A stretch of DNA of 51,739 nt from contig CAMDLH010000022.1 of the NCBI GenBank assembly GCA_945901405.1, positions 1 to 51,739 of the forward strand, read 5' to 3'. Source of the stretch: Bordetella parapertussis (GTDB taxonomy: Bacteria > Pseudomonadota > Gammaproteobacteria > Burkholderiales > SG8-41). The position numbers and the translations under genes are program-made. The notes under the pieces are model-generated. The model did not search any database and was not told where the DNA came from. It worked only from the letters and a program-made list of their open reading frames with translations. Below are positions 34,084 through 42,570 of the stretch, in pieces; position 1 is the first letter of the stretch; every line of letters starts with the position of its first letter.

Positions 34084-34852
34084 CAGCAACGAACCGCGCT
34101 CGAAACCGCTCCACCACGTCAATAAACTCCGCAGGCAACCGTTTAAGGGTTTCGCCGGCAATAAATTCCGGTACCACGCCCCAATGCGCTTCGGCAATCG
34201 CGCCGGCCATGCAGGCCATGGTGTCGGCGTCGCCGCCGAGTGAGACGGCGTTGCGTATGGCATTTTCAAAATCCTTCGCATCGAGAAAGCAGATGATGGC
34301 TTCGGGCACGGAGTTCGCCGCCGCGAGATCGAACGTGTACGAAGGACGTATCGCCTCGACGGTGCGCTCAAGGTTGTAGCCGCAGCGCGTGGTGACTTCG
34401 CTGCGTATCTGCTGTTTGGTTGCACCGGATCGCGCAAGGAACACGGCAATTGCGACCGCTTGTGCGCCCTTGATGCCTTCGGGATGATTGTGCGTGGGGG
34501 CCGCACTTCGCTCAGCCTCGGCCAGAGCTTCATCAATACTGCGCGCGGCGTATCCGATGGGGCTCGCGCGCATGGCGCCGCCGTTGCCGTAGCTGTTGTA
34601 TGGCCCCATCGTTTCGTCGAACAACCATTGCTCGAAACTTCGTCCAAAACCGATGCCCGGATAGCGCTGCCCGATGGTGCGCATGGCTTTGGCGTAGTCG
34701 CGGTCTTCGAGCAGCGCATGTGCAATCGCAACCGTCATCACGGTGTCGTCGCTGAAGCGCGAAAACTCCGTGAACAACGGAAAGTCGTAATTCTTCTCGC
34801 CCATCACCTCCCATGGCACGCCGATGATGTCCCCAGCTATCGCTCCCAGCAT
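34073..34852 (-). CDS. ADP-ribosylglycohydrolase (DraG-like) family protein
   Basis: 259 residues. Starts MLGAIAGDIIG; has the metal-binding SDDT at 34-37, NGGAMRASPIGY, NHPEGIKGAQAVA and GGDADTMACMAGAIAEA. Both Mg/Mn-binding acidic clusters are intact, so it should remove ADP-ribose from proteins or small molecules. Its ATG overlaps the stop of the upstream Bug gene by one base (TGATG), implying translational coupling. This is an unusual partner for a transport receptor. The C-terminal stop lies in a dispersed repeat. Confidence 0.92.
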   Translation of the reverse strand: MLGAIAGDIIGVPWEVMGEKNYDFPLFTEFSRFSDDTVMTVAIAHALLEDRDYAKAMRTIGQRYPGIGFGRSFEQWLFDETMGPYNSYGNGGAMRASPIGYAARSIDEALAEAERSAAPTHNHPEGIKGAQAVAIAVFLARSGATKQQIRSEVTTRCGYNLERTVEAIRPSYTFDLAAANSVPEAIICFLDAKDFENAIRNAVSLGGDADTMACMAGAIAEAHWGVVPEFIAGETLKRLPAEFIDVVERFRARFVAARQ

Positions 34853-35889
34853 CAGTTCACCTTAGCTCCGGCCTCGCGCAACACCTTGGCGAACTTCGCC
34901 GCCTCTATCTTGATGAATTCGGCGAACTGCGCAGGCGTGCCGCTTGTGGCCTCGACGCCGAGATTGGCGTAGCGCTCGCGCAGGTCGGGCAACGCATGCG
35001 CGCGCACGAGTTCGGCGTGCAGCTTGGTGACAATAGGCTGCGGCACGCCGCGCGGCGCGAAGACGCCCCATGAATTCACCAGCGCGTAGCCGGGCAGACC
35101 GGCTTCGGCCACGGTTGCGATATCGGGCAATATCGTGAAACGTTTGGGGCTGGTGACGGCGAGCGCGCGCAGCTTGCCGGTTTTGGTGTGCGGCAGCGCG
35201 ATCGGCGTTTCGGAGAACAGCAGGTGTATCTGCCCGGCCATCACGTCGCCCAGCGCCAGCACCGTGCCTTTGTAGGGCACGTGCACGATGTTGATGCCGG
35301 TGGTCGATTTGAACAGCTCGCCCGCGACGTATGCGAGCGTGCCCGTGCCGCCGGAACCGAAGTTCAGTTTGCCGGGCGTGGCCTTGGCAAGTTCGATCAG
35401 CCCGCGCGCGTCCTTGGCGGCGAGCGCAGGATTGACCACCAGCAGTTGCGGCGCGGTGGCCACCAGCGACAAAGGTGCAAAATCGCGCAGCGTGTCGTAA
35501 GGCAGCTTGCTGTAGAGGCTGGGGTTGATGCCGTACTGCGCGAGGTTGCCGTGCATCAGCGTGTAACCGTCGGCGGCCGCGCGCATGGCGATTTCGGTAC
35601 CGATGATGCCGCTGGCGCCGGGGCGAAAATCCACCACGATCTGTTGATTCCAGTGCTCGGTCATCTTTTGGCCGAGAATGCGCGCGAGCGTGTCGGAGGT
35701 GCCGCCGGGCGAGAACGGCACGATCATGCGGATGGGTTTGCTGGGGTAGGCGTCCGCGGCGAACGCGGGTTGCACCAGCAGCATCAACGCCGCAAATTTA
35801 AGAACTGGAATCCGGCCCGTTCCGGAACGACGATATTGGTGTGGGACGATCTCGCGCATGGGTATCACCGGAAGTTTACTTCGTGGCAT
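34852..35889 (-). CDS. Bug/TctC-family substrate-binding protein
   Basis: 345 residues from ATG 35889; an alternative ATG at 35859 would give a 335-residue protein with the same signal peptide ending VQPAFAAD. Motifs are canonical: YPSKPIRMIVPFSPGGTSDTLARIL, VVDFRPGASGIIG, DGYTLMHGNLAQYG, NIVHVPYKGTVLALGDVMAGQ, GKLRALAVTS and REAGAKVN. It is divergent from the next Bug gene, starts only 11-41 bp apart. Its stop overlaps the ADP-ribosylglycohydrolase start. Confidence 0.93.
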   Translation of the reverse strand: MPRSKLPVIPMREIVPHQYRRSGTGRIPVLKFAALMLLVQPAFAADAYPSKPIRMIVPFSPGGTSDTLARILGQKMTEHWNQQIVVDFRPGASGIIGTEIAMRAAADGYTLMHGNLAQYGINPSLYSKLPYDTLRDFAPLSLVATAPQLLVVNPALAAKDARGLIELAKATPGKLNFGSGGTGTLAYVAGELFKSTTGINIVHVPYKGTVLALGDVMAGQIHLLFSETPIALPHTKTGKLRALAVTSPKRFTILPDIATVAEAGLPGYALVNSWGVFAPRGVPQPIVTKLHAELVRAHALPDLRERYANLGVEATSGTPAQFAEFIKIEAAKFAKVLREAGAKVN

Positions 35890-35900
35890 TATGCATCACC

Positions 35901-36836
35901 ATGAATCAATCAATTGTAATCGCGGCGGCCGCAATGCTGTCATCCGGCGCCACGGTGGCGCAGCCGTATCCGTCAAAAATCGTGCGCATCATCACCACCG
36001 CGCCGGGCAGCGGCACCGAGCTTGCCGCGCGCATCATCGCGCGTGCGCTTACCGCGAGTTTCGGCCAGCAGGTGATCGTGGATAACCGCGGCATCATCGG
36101 CGTCGAGATCACCGCGAAATCACCACCCGATGGCTACACGATTCTGCATTACACCAGCCCGGTGTGGCTGCTGCATTTCATGCAGGAGGTGCGTTGGGAC
36201 GCGCAGCGTGATTTCACCACGATTACGCTGGCCTCGCGCACGCCGAACATCATGGTGGTGCATCCGTCGCTGCCGGTGCAGTCGGTCAAGGAGTTGATCG
36301 ATCTCGCGCGGCGCAAGCCCGGTGAGATCAACTATGCAACGGGCACGCTGGGCGCGTCGGCGCATTTGTCGGCAGAATTATTCGCGTCAATGGCGGGCAT
36401 AAAACTCACGCGCATTTCGTACAAGGGCAGCGGGCCGGCGGTGAATGATTTGCTCGCGGGGCAGGTGCAACTGATGTTGCCGGCGGCGGGCACGGCCACC
36501 GCGCATGTCAAAAGCGGGCGGCTGCGCGCGCTTGCGGTGACCACCGCCGAGCCGACGCCGCTGGCGCCAGGCTTGCCCACGGTGGCGCAATCAGGGTTGC
36601 CCGGCTATGAGTCGGTTTCCTTGTCGGGTTATTTCGCGCCCGCGAAAACGCCCGCGCCGATCATCCAGCGCTTGAATCAGGAGATCGTGCGCGTACTCAG
36701 CGACGGAGAAAACAAGCAGCGCATGGCATCGTTAGGCGTCGAACTCGCGGGCACCACGCCGGAAGGATTCGCCGAAATGATCAAGGCCGAAACCACGCGC
36801 ATGGGCGGCGTGTTCAGCAAGATGCGCCGCGACTAG
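35901..36836 (+). CDS. Bug/TctC-family substrate-binding protein
   Basis: 311 residues from the ATG at 35901, which gives a signal peptide ending GATVAQ. It belongs to the sub-branch of the gene at 27067: KIVRIITTAPGSGTELAARIIAR, VIVDNRGIIG, DGYTILHYTSPVWL, WDAQRDF and ISYKGSGPAVNDLLAGQ. The acidic loop residue is Glu (GTEL) instead of the usual Asp. The lipoprotein gene begins 18 bp after the stop, so the two may share a transcript. Confidence 0.93.
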   Translation: MNQSIVIAAAAMLSSGATVAQPYPSKIVRIITTAPGSGTELAARIIARALTASFGQQVIVDNRGIIGVEITAKSPPDGYTILHYTSPVWLLHFMQEVRWDAQRDFTTITLASRTPNIMVVHPSLPVQSVKELIDLARRKPGEINYATGTLGASAHLSAELFASMAGIKLTRISYKGSGPAVNDLLAGQVQLMLPAAGTATAHVKSGRLRALAVTTAEPTPLAPGLPTVAQSGLPGYESVSLSGYFAPAKTPAPIIQRLNQEIVRVLSDGENKQRMASLGVELAGTTPEGFAEMIKAETTRMGGVFSKMRRD

Positions 36837-36854
36837 CCTCGCGGTTTTTTGCCC

Positions 36855-39212
36855 GTGCGCAAGCTCACCGCTTTCATCGCCGCACTATTGATCGCGGGCT
36901 GCGCCACGGTGGCGGTGGAGCGCGGCAGCGGCGTTGCATCGCTAACCACGCGCGTGCGCGCCGTGCTCGATGCGCGCGGGTTGGGCGCCGACGGCCTGCA
37001 AGTCATACACAACCTCATACATTACGAAGGGCCGCCACCGCCGTTTTCGCCGCCGCTGGTGCGCGAGCTGCTGCAAGACCCGCTGGCCTCGGCGGATGCG
37101 GCGAAGCTGTTCGCGCGCACGGCGCCGGATTCATTGCTGCGGTTGGCACATGCGCACGGCGCGGTGGTGCGCACACAGCAGCCTGTGGCCATTGAGACGC
37201 TGCTCATGCCGTACCTGGACGCGCTCGCCGAGGCTCGGCGCGTGTTGCGCGGCGCGCTGCCGGGCACGGCGGTGGATACGGCGGCCATTCTCAAATCGCT
37301 GGAACGCTATTCGGTGCAGCCGGGCGATCTGTTGAAGATCGGCAACGCCGCTGATCTTGCATCGCTCGTGCAAGCAAACACGTTGTTCATCGATGCCACC
37401 GCGCGTTTCGTGGCGGCATTGCGCGCGGCGCAAGGGCAGATACGGTTTCCCGGCGGCGGCGCGCGTTTTGAATCCGCCATTGGCACGGTGGTGATTGGCA
37501 CGCGCGGCGACGATGCGCATGCGGCCGGCGCCGCGCTCATCATCGACCCCGGCGGCAACGACAGCTATGCGCGTGCGCCGGTGACGGGCTGCGCGGTGAG
37601 CATCATCATGGATCTCGCGGGCGATGATCGATACGAAGGCTCGGATGTGGTGATCCATGGCCTTGCAGCCATCGTCGATTTCGCCGGCAACGACCGCTAC
37701 GCGGCGAAAGGGCCGGGGCTGGGTGCGGCCATCGCGGGCGCGTCGGTGCTGCTCGACATGGCGGGCGACGATGTCTACGAGGCAGGCAGCTTTGCGCAGG
37801 GCGCGGCGGCGTTTGGCATCGGGGCTATCATCGATCTTGGTGGCAACGACACGTATCGAATTTTCGCCAGCGGCCAGGGTTACGGCATGGCCGGTGGCGT
37901 GGGTTTGCTGTGGGATCACGCGGGCAACGATGCCTACACCGCGGCGGGCATGCCTGACGTGTACGACCGCGGCGGCGGCATCAGCTCGGCGCAGGGTGCG
38001 GCCTTCGGTTACCGCACCAGCATCGGCGGCGGCATCGGCATCTTGCGCGACGACGCGGGGGATGATGTGTACACCGCAGAGATGTTCGCGCAGGGCACGG
38101 GTTTCTACTACGGCGTGGGCCTGTTGTGGGATCGCGCGGGCAACGACCGCTACACCGCCATTCGCTACGCGCAGGGCAACGGCGTGCACGAGGCCATCGG
38201 CGTGCTGCGCGACGAGTCGGGCAACGACAGTTACACGACGACGGTGGGCGTGTCGCAGGGCATGGGGCTCGATCTCGCGGTGGGCGTGCTCTACGACGGC
38301 GGCGGCGATGATGTTTATCGCGGCGATGCGCTGGTGCAGGGCGCGGGCACCGACAACGGACTGGGCATCGTGTTCGATGCGGGCGGCGCCGACCAGTGGC
38401 ACACCAAGCACCCCTCGGTATGGGGCCATGCCGACTGGGGCCGCGCGCATCCGACCATCGGCATTTTGCTCTACGACCCGGCGCGCGCCGTGTTCGTGCG
38501 CGACGGCAAACCGTATACGCCGGATACGCAGAGCGCCGCGCTGGGCGGGCCGCTCGCAAGCGTGTTAAAGCCGTCCGCCGCACCAGAGCCAGCGCCAACG
38601 GAAAAGAAAGCATCGTGCCGCCCGCCGCCGGCGGCGGAACCGGTGGGCGAACTTACGCTGATGCAGGCGCTCGAACGCGTCGCCCCCGGCATGGGCGGCG
38701 GCAAGCCCGACGCGGCGGCGTACGACGAAGCATGGCGCCACGTGACGACGCGGCTGCGTGCCAGCCTCGCCGAGTTGCCCATTGATCATTTCGGCGCGGC
38801 GTGGTCCTTCGGCAATGTGCTCGACTGCGTGGCGCGCGAGGCTACGGAGGAGGAGATCGAGAGCATCTGGCGCGACATCGGCGACGTACTCGCAGCGGAT
38901 GGCGCAAGCCCGTTCGCGTGGCCGCTGATGAATGTGCTGCGTCTGCGTCCGCCGCCCGCGCCGCGCCTCGCCCCCATGCTGCGGCAACTCGCGCGCCATC
39001 CCGCGTGCTCGGTGCAGTCCGGCGCGCTGCGTGTGCAATCCGCCAACGCGCGCGATGACGATTTGCGCGGGCAGGTGATCAAGGACGCTCAGGCGGCGCT
39101 GGTTTCACCCTGCTGGCGACTGCGCATCGCCGCGCGTGATGCGCTCACGCGGCACAAGGTTTCGTTTGATGCGAATGCGATGCCGGCGTTTCTGAGGGGC
39201 GCGAGTCAGTGA
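36855..39212 (+). CDS. Large lipoprotein with tandem D-x-x-G-(N/D)-D-x-Y repeats
   Basis: 785 residues from the GTG at 36855; a TTG 6 bp upstream is an alternative. MRKLTAFIAALLIAGC is a clear lipoprotein signal with Cys16. Residues about 225-530 contain eleven copies of a motif such as LLWDRAGNDRY, LLDMAGDDVY, VLRDESGNDSY and VLYDGGGDDVY, many spaced 27 residues apart with AQGxG in between. The last copy (GGADQW) is degenerate. Acidic glycine-rich turns with regular spacing suggest a calcium-binding beta-roll or beta-helix, like but not the same as RTX repeats. The N-terminal and C-terminal (about 590-785) helical domains are not recognised. It is probably membrane-anchored on the cell surface or periplasmic side. 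Confidence 0.85.
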   Translation: MRKLTAFIAALLIAGCATVAVERGSGVASLTTRVRAVLDARGLGADGLQVIHNLIHYEGPPPPFSPPLVRELLQDPLASADAAKLFARTAPDSLLRLAHAHGAVVRTQQPVAIETLLMPYLDALAEARRVLRGALPGTAVDTAAILKSLERYSVQPGDLLKIGNAADLASLVQANTLFIDATARFVAALRAAQGQIRFPGGGARFESAIGTVVIGTRGDDAHAAGAALIIDPGGNDSYARAPVTGCAVSIIMDLAGDDRYEGSDVVIHGLAAIVDFAGNDRYAAKGPGLGAAIAGASVLLDMAGDDVYEAGSFAQGAAAFGIGAIIDLGGNDTYRIFASGQGYGMAGGVGLLWDHAGNDAYTAAGMPDVYDRGGGISSAQGAAFGYRTSIGGGIGILRDDAGDDVYTAEMFAQGTGFYYGVGLLWDRAGNDRYTAIRYAQGNGVHEAIGVLRDESGNDSYTTTVGVSQGMGLDLAVGVLYDGGGDDVYRGDALVQGAGTDNGLGIVFDAGGADQWHTKHPSVWGHADWGRAHPTIGILLYDPARAVFVRDGKPYTPDTQSAALGGPLASVLKPSAAPEPAPTEKKASCRPPPAAEPVGELTLMQALERVAPGMGGGKPDAAAYDEAWRHVTTRLRASLAELPIDHFGAAWSFGNVLDCVAREATEEEIESIWRDIGDVLAADGASPFAWPLMNVLRLRPPPAPRLAPMLRQLARHPACSVQSGALRVQSANARDDDLRGQVIKDAQAALVSPCWRLRIAARDALTRHKVSFDANAMPAFLRGASQ

Positions 39213-39487
39213 ACCTTGGATAAGCGATTAGCGCCATTAATCTCTGACTTCAATGTCGCTTTTTTTGGGACGTTCATTTGGCTACTGTGCGGATCGCCAC
39301 CACCCTCGTCGTTCCAGCGGAGGCTGGAACCTAGGTTGTAACCCGATCCGAAGGATCTGATATCAGATGCTTCGCAGGGTAAACGAACTGGATTCCGGCT
39401 TTCGCCGGAATGACGGTGTTGGGTGTGGCCGCGATCTCGGCACTATGCAACGTTGCGACCTGCCACCAGCCAGAAACAGTGGTATCG
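39213..39487. repeat. Intergenic region with paired hairpin repeats
   Basis: Around 39306-39325 TTCCAGCGGAGGCTGGAA and around 39391-39416 TTCCGGCTTTCGCCGGAA form hairpins with flanking CGTCGTTCC and GGAATGACGG, so the whole 39303-39420 block is an inverted repeat. It belongs to the same class as 13957-14020. No gene is seen here. Confidence 0.6.
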
Positions 39488-40183
39488 CTAAACCGGCGTC
39501 AGCCCCGATGCACGCATCACCGCCGCCGCGTCAGGCGAACGGAGGTCATCGATGAACTCGCGCGCAAGCGCCGCGTGTTGTGTGCCGGCGCCGATGCCCG
39601 CGGCGAAGAGACTATTCAATTGCACCGCGTCCGGCAACGGGCCGACGAGATCGATGCCCTCTACCGCGAGCAATTCGCTCACCTGCTGAAATCCCAGTTC
39701 GGCGTCGCCGCGCACGATGCGCTCGCCTACCAGGCCGCTCGCGTTGATGACGGCTTTCGCGCGCACCGCGTCGCCGATGCCGAGTTGATCGATAACTTTT
39801 GCGAAGTGGATGCCGCTTTGTCCGGCCTGCGAGTACGACACTGACTTTGCCGCGAGCAGCGCGCGCTTTAACGCTTCAACCGTGCTGATGTCGGGCTTGG
39901 GCGCTCCCGCGCGCACGCAGGCGCCGATGCCGGCCGTTGCAAGATCGGTGCGCGTGCCGCGAACGATTTTTCCTTCTTCAACAAGCGTATCGATTGCGCC
40001 CGCGGTGGCGATCACCACGTCGGCGGTAGCACCCGCGCGCATCGCGGCCAGCGTGTGATTGGTGGCATTGAATTCAATCGCGGCCCCAACCTTCAGGCCG
40101 TGCGCGCGCTCGAACGCGGGCAGTCGCGAGAGCAGCGCCGTGCGCAGCGCGTTGGTGCCGAAGACCTTGAATGATGTGCTCAA
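39488..40183 (-). CDS. ModA-like substrate-binding-domain protein without a signal peptide
   Basis: 231 residues with the extracellular solute-binding fold of ModA-like proteins: FKVFGTNALRTALLSRLPAFE, ATADVVIATAGAIDTLVEEG, SYSQAGQSGIHFAKVIDQLGI, GERIVRGDAELGFQQVSELL. Most relatives are exported, but here the protein begins MSTSFKVFG with no signal sequence, so it is either cytoplasmic or truncated at the 5' end. The AT-rich element sits 20 bp upstream in the same direction and may have displaced the original 5' end (inference). No ModBC genes are near. Confidence 0.85.
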   Translation of the reverse strand: MSTSFKVFGTNALRTALLSRLPAFERAHGLKVGAAIEFNATNHTLAAMRAGATADVVIATAGAIDTLVEEGKIVRGTRTDLATAGIGACVRAGAPKPDISTVEALKRALLAAKSVSYSQAGQSGIHFAKVIDQLGIGDAVRAKAVINASGLVGERIVRGDAELGFQQVSELLAVEGIDLVGPLPDAVQLNSLFAAGIGAGTQHAALAREFIDDLRSPDAAAVMRASGLTPV

Positions 40184-40196
40184 TATCGCCGCTATG

Positions 40197-40237
40197 AAAA
40201 TGTATGTAAGTTATTGTTTTTAAACAACTATTTCATG
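40197..40237 (-). repeat. AT-rich dispersed element, copy 5
   Basis: On the minus strand it reads ATAGTTGTTTAAAAACAATA followed by ACTTACATACATTTT. It covers the whole gap between the acyl-CoA dehydrogenase stop and the ModA-like start and includes the stop region of the former. Confidence 0.65.
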
Positions 40238-41421
40238 CGCCGCACGGCTTTGAGCCGCTGCGTGGTGTCGCCCGCGAGATGCGTCCAGATGATCCCGTCG
40301 CGCACAAGTTTTTGCGCCATGGCGTCCATCATTCCGCCTCTACTACCACTGGCGCCATGCACTTCCATGTTGAGCCTGGTCACTTTTTGCAGCACGTCGG
40401 ATGCGTAGGCCATCACCAGCACCGGGCTTAAGCTGCCGTGTATCTTGTTGTCCATGTCCCACGCGGTGCGCATCACGTACGAGCGCAGCGTTTCGGTGAG
40501 CATGTGCATCTCATGAACGTTGAGTTGCACAAGCTGGTGGTCCCACAGCAGCTTGCCGCTGCGTTTTTCTTTTTTCGCGAATTGCATCGCGTATTCGGTG
40601 GCGGCATCGCAGATGCCGAGCGCGTTGGCGGCGAGTTCAAAATCGCTGAATTCGGCGGCCACACCGCTGCGCACCTTCTGACCCTGGTGCGGTTCGCCGA
40701 CGACGTTTTCATGTGGCAGGCGCGCGTTTTCAAAAATGAGTTCCGCGTTTTGATAGAAGCGCCAGCCCGCCTTGTTGAACACCTTGCCGATGCGAAAGCC
40801 CGGCGTGCCCAGCGGTACCATGAATACAGTGGTGCCTTCGCGCGCGATCACGTCTTTGTCGGAGCGCGTGTTGACGAAAAACAGTTTGCCCACCGAGCCG
40901 TTGGCGATGAAGCACTTGTCGCCATTCAGAATCCAGTCGCCGTCCTTACTCTCTCGTTCGGCATAGAGCCGGAAGCCCGCGTTTTTGTCTTCGAGCGGCG
41001 GATAACGATTGTCGGAGCCGGCGTTCGGTTCCGTGCTCGCCGAGCCGATGACGTAGGTGTCGTCGGCGAGAAACGGTTTCAGAAAACGTTCTTTCTGATC
41101 CTTGGTGCAGAATTCCGCGATCAAGTGGCTCCACTTCCAGTTCTGGCTGAACGCCTTCGACATCGCGCTGTCGCCCTTGGCGAGCTCGGCCATCACGATC
41201 GCCTGCGTGACGAAATCCGCGCCGATGCCGCCCAGGTCCTTGGGCACGGTGAAGGTGCGAAAGCCCAGCTTGGAACCCGCCTTGATGATGTTCCAATCCC
41301 ACGGCTCGAACGCGCCTTCGATCTGGTCGCGTTTCAACGACGCGGGCAGCAAAACATCCTTGGCAAAATGGCGCGCTTCGTCCTGCCAGCGGCGTTGTTC
41401 TTCGTTCAGTGAAAAATCCAT
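40228..41421 (-). CDS. Acyl-CoA dehydrogenase
   Basis: 397 residues, complete. Seen: DFSLNEEQRRWQDEARHFAKD, VPKDLGGIGADFVTQAIV, ASTEPNAGSDNRYPP, NGDKCFIANGSVGKLFFV, GRMFY-like GKVFNKAGWRFYQNAEL, and EVHGASGSRGGMMDAMAQKLVRDG. The C-terminal HLAGDTTQRL replaces the usual I-x-E-G-T, so the catalytic Glu is not at the standard position. It is distinct from the other two paralogues. Upstream, Bug 41590 is divergent, so the acyl-CoA made here could derive from that receptor's ligand (inference). Confidence 0.92.
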   Translation of the reverse strand: MDFSLNEEQRRWQDEARHFAKDVLLPASLKRDQIEGAFEPWDWNIIKAGSKLGFRTFTVPKDLGGIGADFVTQAIVMAELAKGDSAMSKAFSQNWKWSHLIAEFCTKDQKERFLKPFLADDTYVIGSASTEPNAGSDNRYPPLEDKNAGFRLYAERESKDGDWILNGDKCFIANGSVGKLFFVNTRSDKDVIAREGTTVFMVPLGTPGFRIGKVFNKAGWRFYQNAELIFENARLPHENVVGEPHQGQKVRSGVAAEFSDFELAANALGICDAATEYAMQFAKKEKRSGKLLWDHQLVQLNVHEMHMLTETLRSYVMRTAWDMDNKIHGSLSPVLVMAYASDVLQKVTRLNMEVHGASGSRGGMMDAMAQKLVRDGIIWTHLAGDTTQRLKAVRRMK

Positions 41422-41589
41422 GATGGGTTCCTTGTATGGGTCGATGGAAGTCTAGCAAAAATCGACGGCAGAATACTTGTTCAGTCCGTGACTTGGACAG
41501 GCGTGTGGCGTGCGGCGGGCGCGGATCATAAGTTGCAAATCCGTGCGTGGCGATGCAAACTCAAATCCATGCCGTTTCGGAGGGCTTAG

Positions 41590-42552
41590 ATGAATTTGCC
41601 GTTAGTGGGTGTTGTGCTTGCCGCGTTGCTGTTGCCTCAATCCGGTTTCGCACAATCGTGGCCGGTAAAACCCCTGCGCCTGATCGCACCGTTCCCCACC
41701 GGAGCGTCGCAGATTTTAGCGCATATGCTCTCCGAAAAACTTGCTGAATCGCTGGGCCAGCCGGTGGTGGTGGATTACCGCCCCGGAGGCGGGGGCAACA
41801 TCGGCGCCGAGGCCGCGGCGCGCAGCGCGCCCGACGGCTACACCATCGTGGTGCTGAGTTCCTCGCACGCCACCAACACCAGCATGTACAAGAAGCTCAA
41901 GTACGATGTGGTCAAGGATTTCGCCCCCGTATCACTGGCGGCGACCGTGCCGCAACTGGTGGTGGTGCATCCCTCGCTGCCGGTGAAAACACTGAAAGAA
42001 CTCGCCGTGCTGGGGCGTGCCAATCCCGGCAAATTGAGCTACGGCTCCGGCGGTGTCGGCTCGTCGGGGCATCTCGCCGGCGAACACTTTGCCGCGCTCA
42101 ACAAAATCAGCATGGTGCATGTGCCGTACAAGGGTGCCAGCATCGCGCTCACCAATATTCTGAGTGGTGAAGCCGATGTCGTGATCGTCACCGTGCCCGC
42201 CACCATCCCCTTCATCAACGCCGGCAAGCTGCGCGGGCTTGCGATACTGGATACCAAGCGCGTGCCGCAATTGCCGAATTTGCCCACCAGCGCCGAGGCC
42301 GGCATGCCCGATCTGTTGATGACTACCTGGTATGGCGTCGCCACGCCCGCGGGCGTGCGCGGCGACATCATCGCGCGGCTGCATAAAGCCGTGGTGTTCG
42401 CGATGCAGGCGAACGACGTGAAACAACGTTTCGCCGGCGTGGGCATGGATGCGTCGGCCTCGGCCACGCCAGCCGAGTTCGGCGAACACCTGCGCGCCGA
42501 TGTGGCGCGCTGGACCAGGGTGATACGCGAGGCGAAGATACAGGTTGATTGA
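41590..42552 (+). CDS. Bug/TctC-family substrate-binding protein
   Basis: 320 residues; signal peptide ending GFAQS. Motifs: WPVKPLRLIAPFPTGASQILAHML, VVVDYRPGGGGNIG, DGYTIVVLSSSHA, MVHVPYKGASIALTNILSGE, GKLRGLAIL. The acidic residue of the first loop is replaced (GASQI rather than GGxxD), which may change ligand charge preference. The M20 amidohydrolase gene follows 18 bp downstream, so the two look co-transcribed. Confidence 0.94.
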   Translation: MNLPLVGVVLAALLLPQSGFAQSWPVKPLRLIAPFPTGASQILAHMLSEKLAESLGQPVVVDYRPGGGGNIGAEAAARSAPDGYTIVVLSSSHATNTSMYKKLKYDVVKDFAPVSLAATVPQLVVVHPSLPVKTLKELAVLGRANPGKLSYGSGGVGSSGHLAGEHFAALNKISMVHVPYKGASIALTNILSGEADVVIVTVPATIPFINAGKLRGLAILDTKRVPQLPNLPTSAEAGMPDLLMTTWYGVATPAGVRGDIIARLHKAVVFAMQANDVKQRFAGVGMDASASATPAEFGEHLRADVARWTRVIREAKIQVD

Positions 42553-42570
42553 CCAAGTGGAGGACAACAC

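Noticed and set aside
37131..38450. 439-codon open frame antisense to the repeat lipoprotein
   Set aside because: It mirrors the regular repeat codons of the sense gene, has no family motifs, and its composition (Ala, Arg, His, Val rich) is typical of antisense frames in GC-rich DNA.
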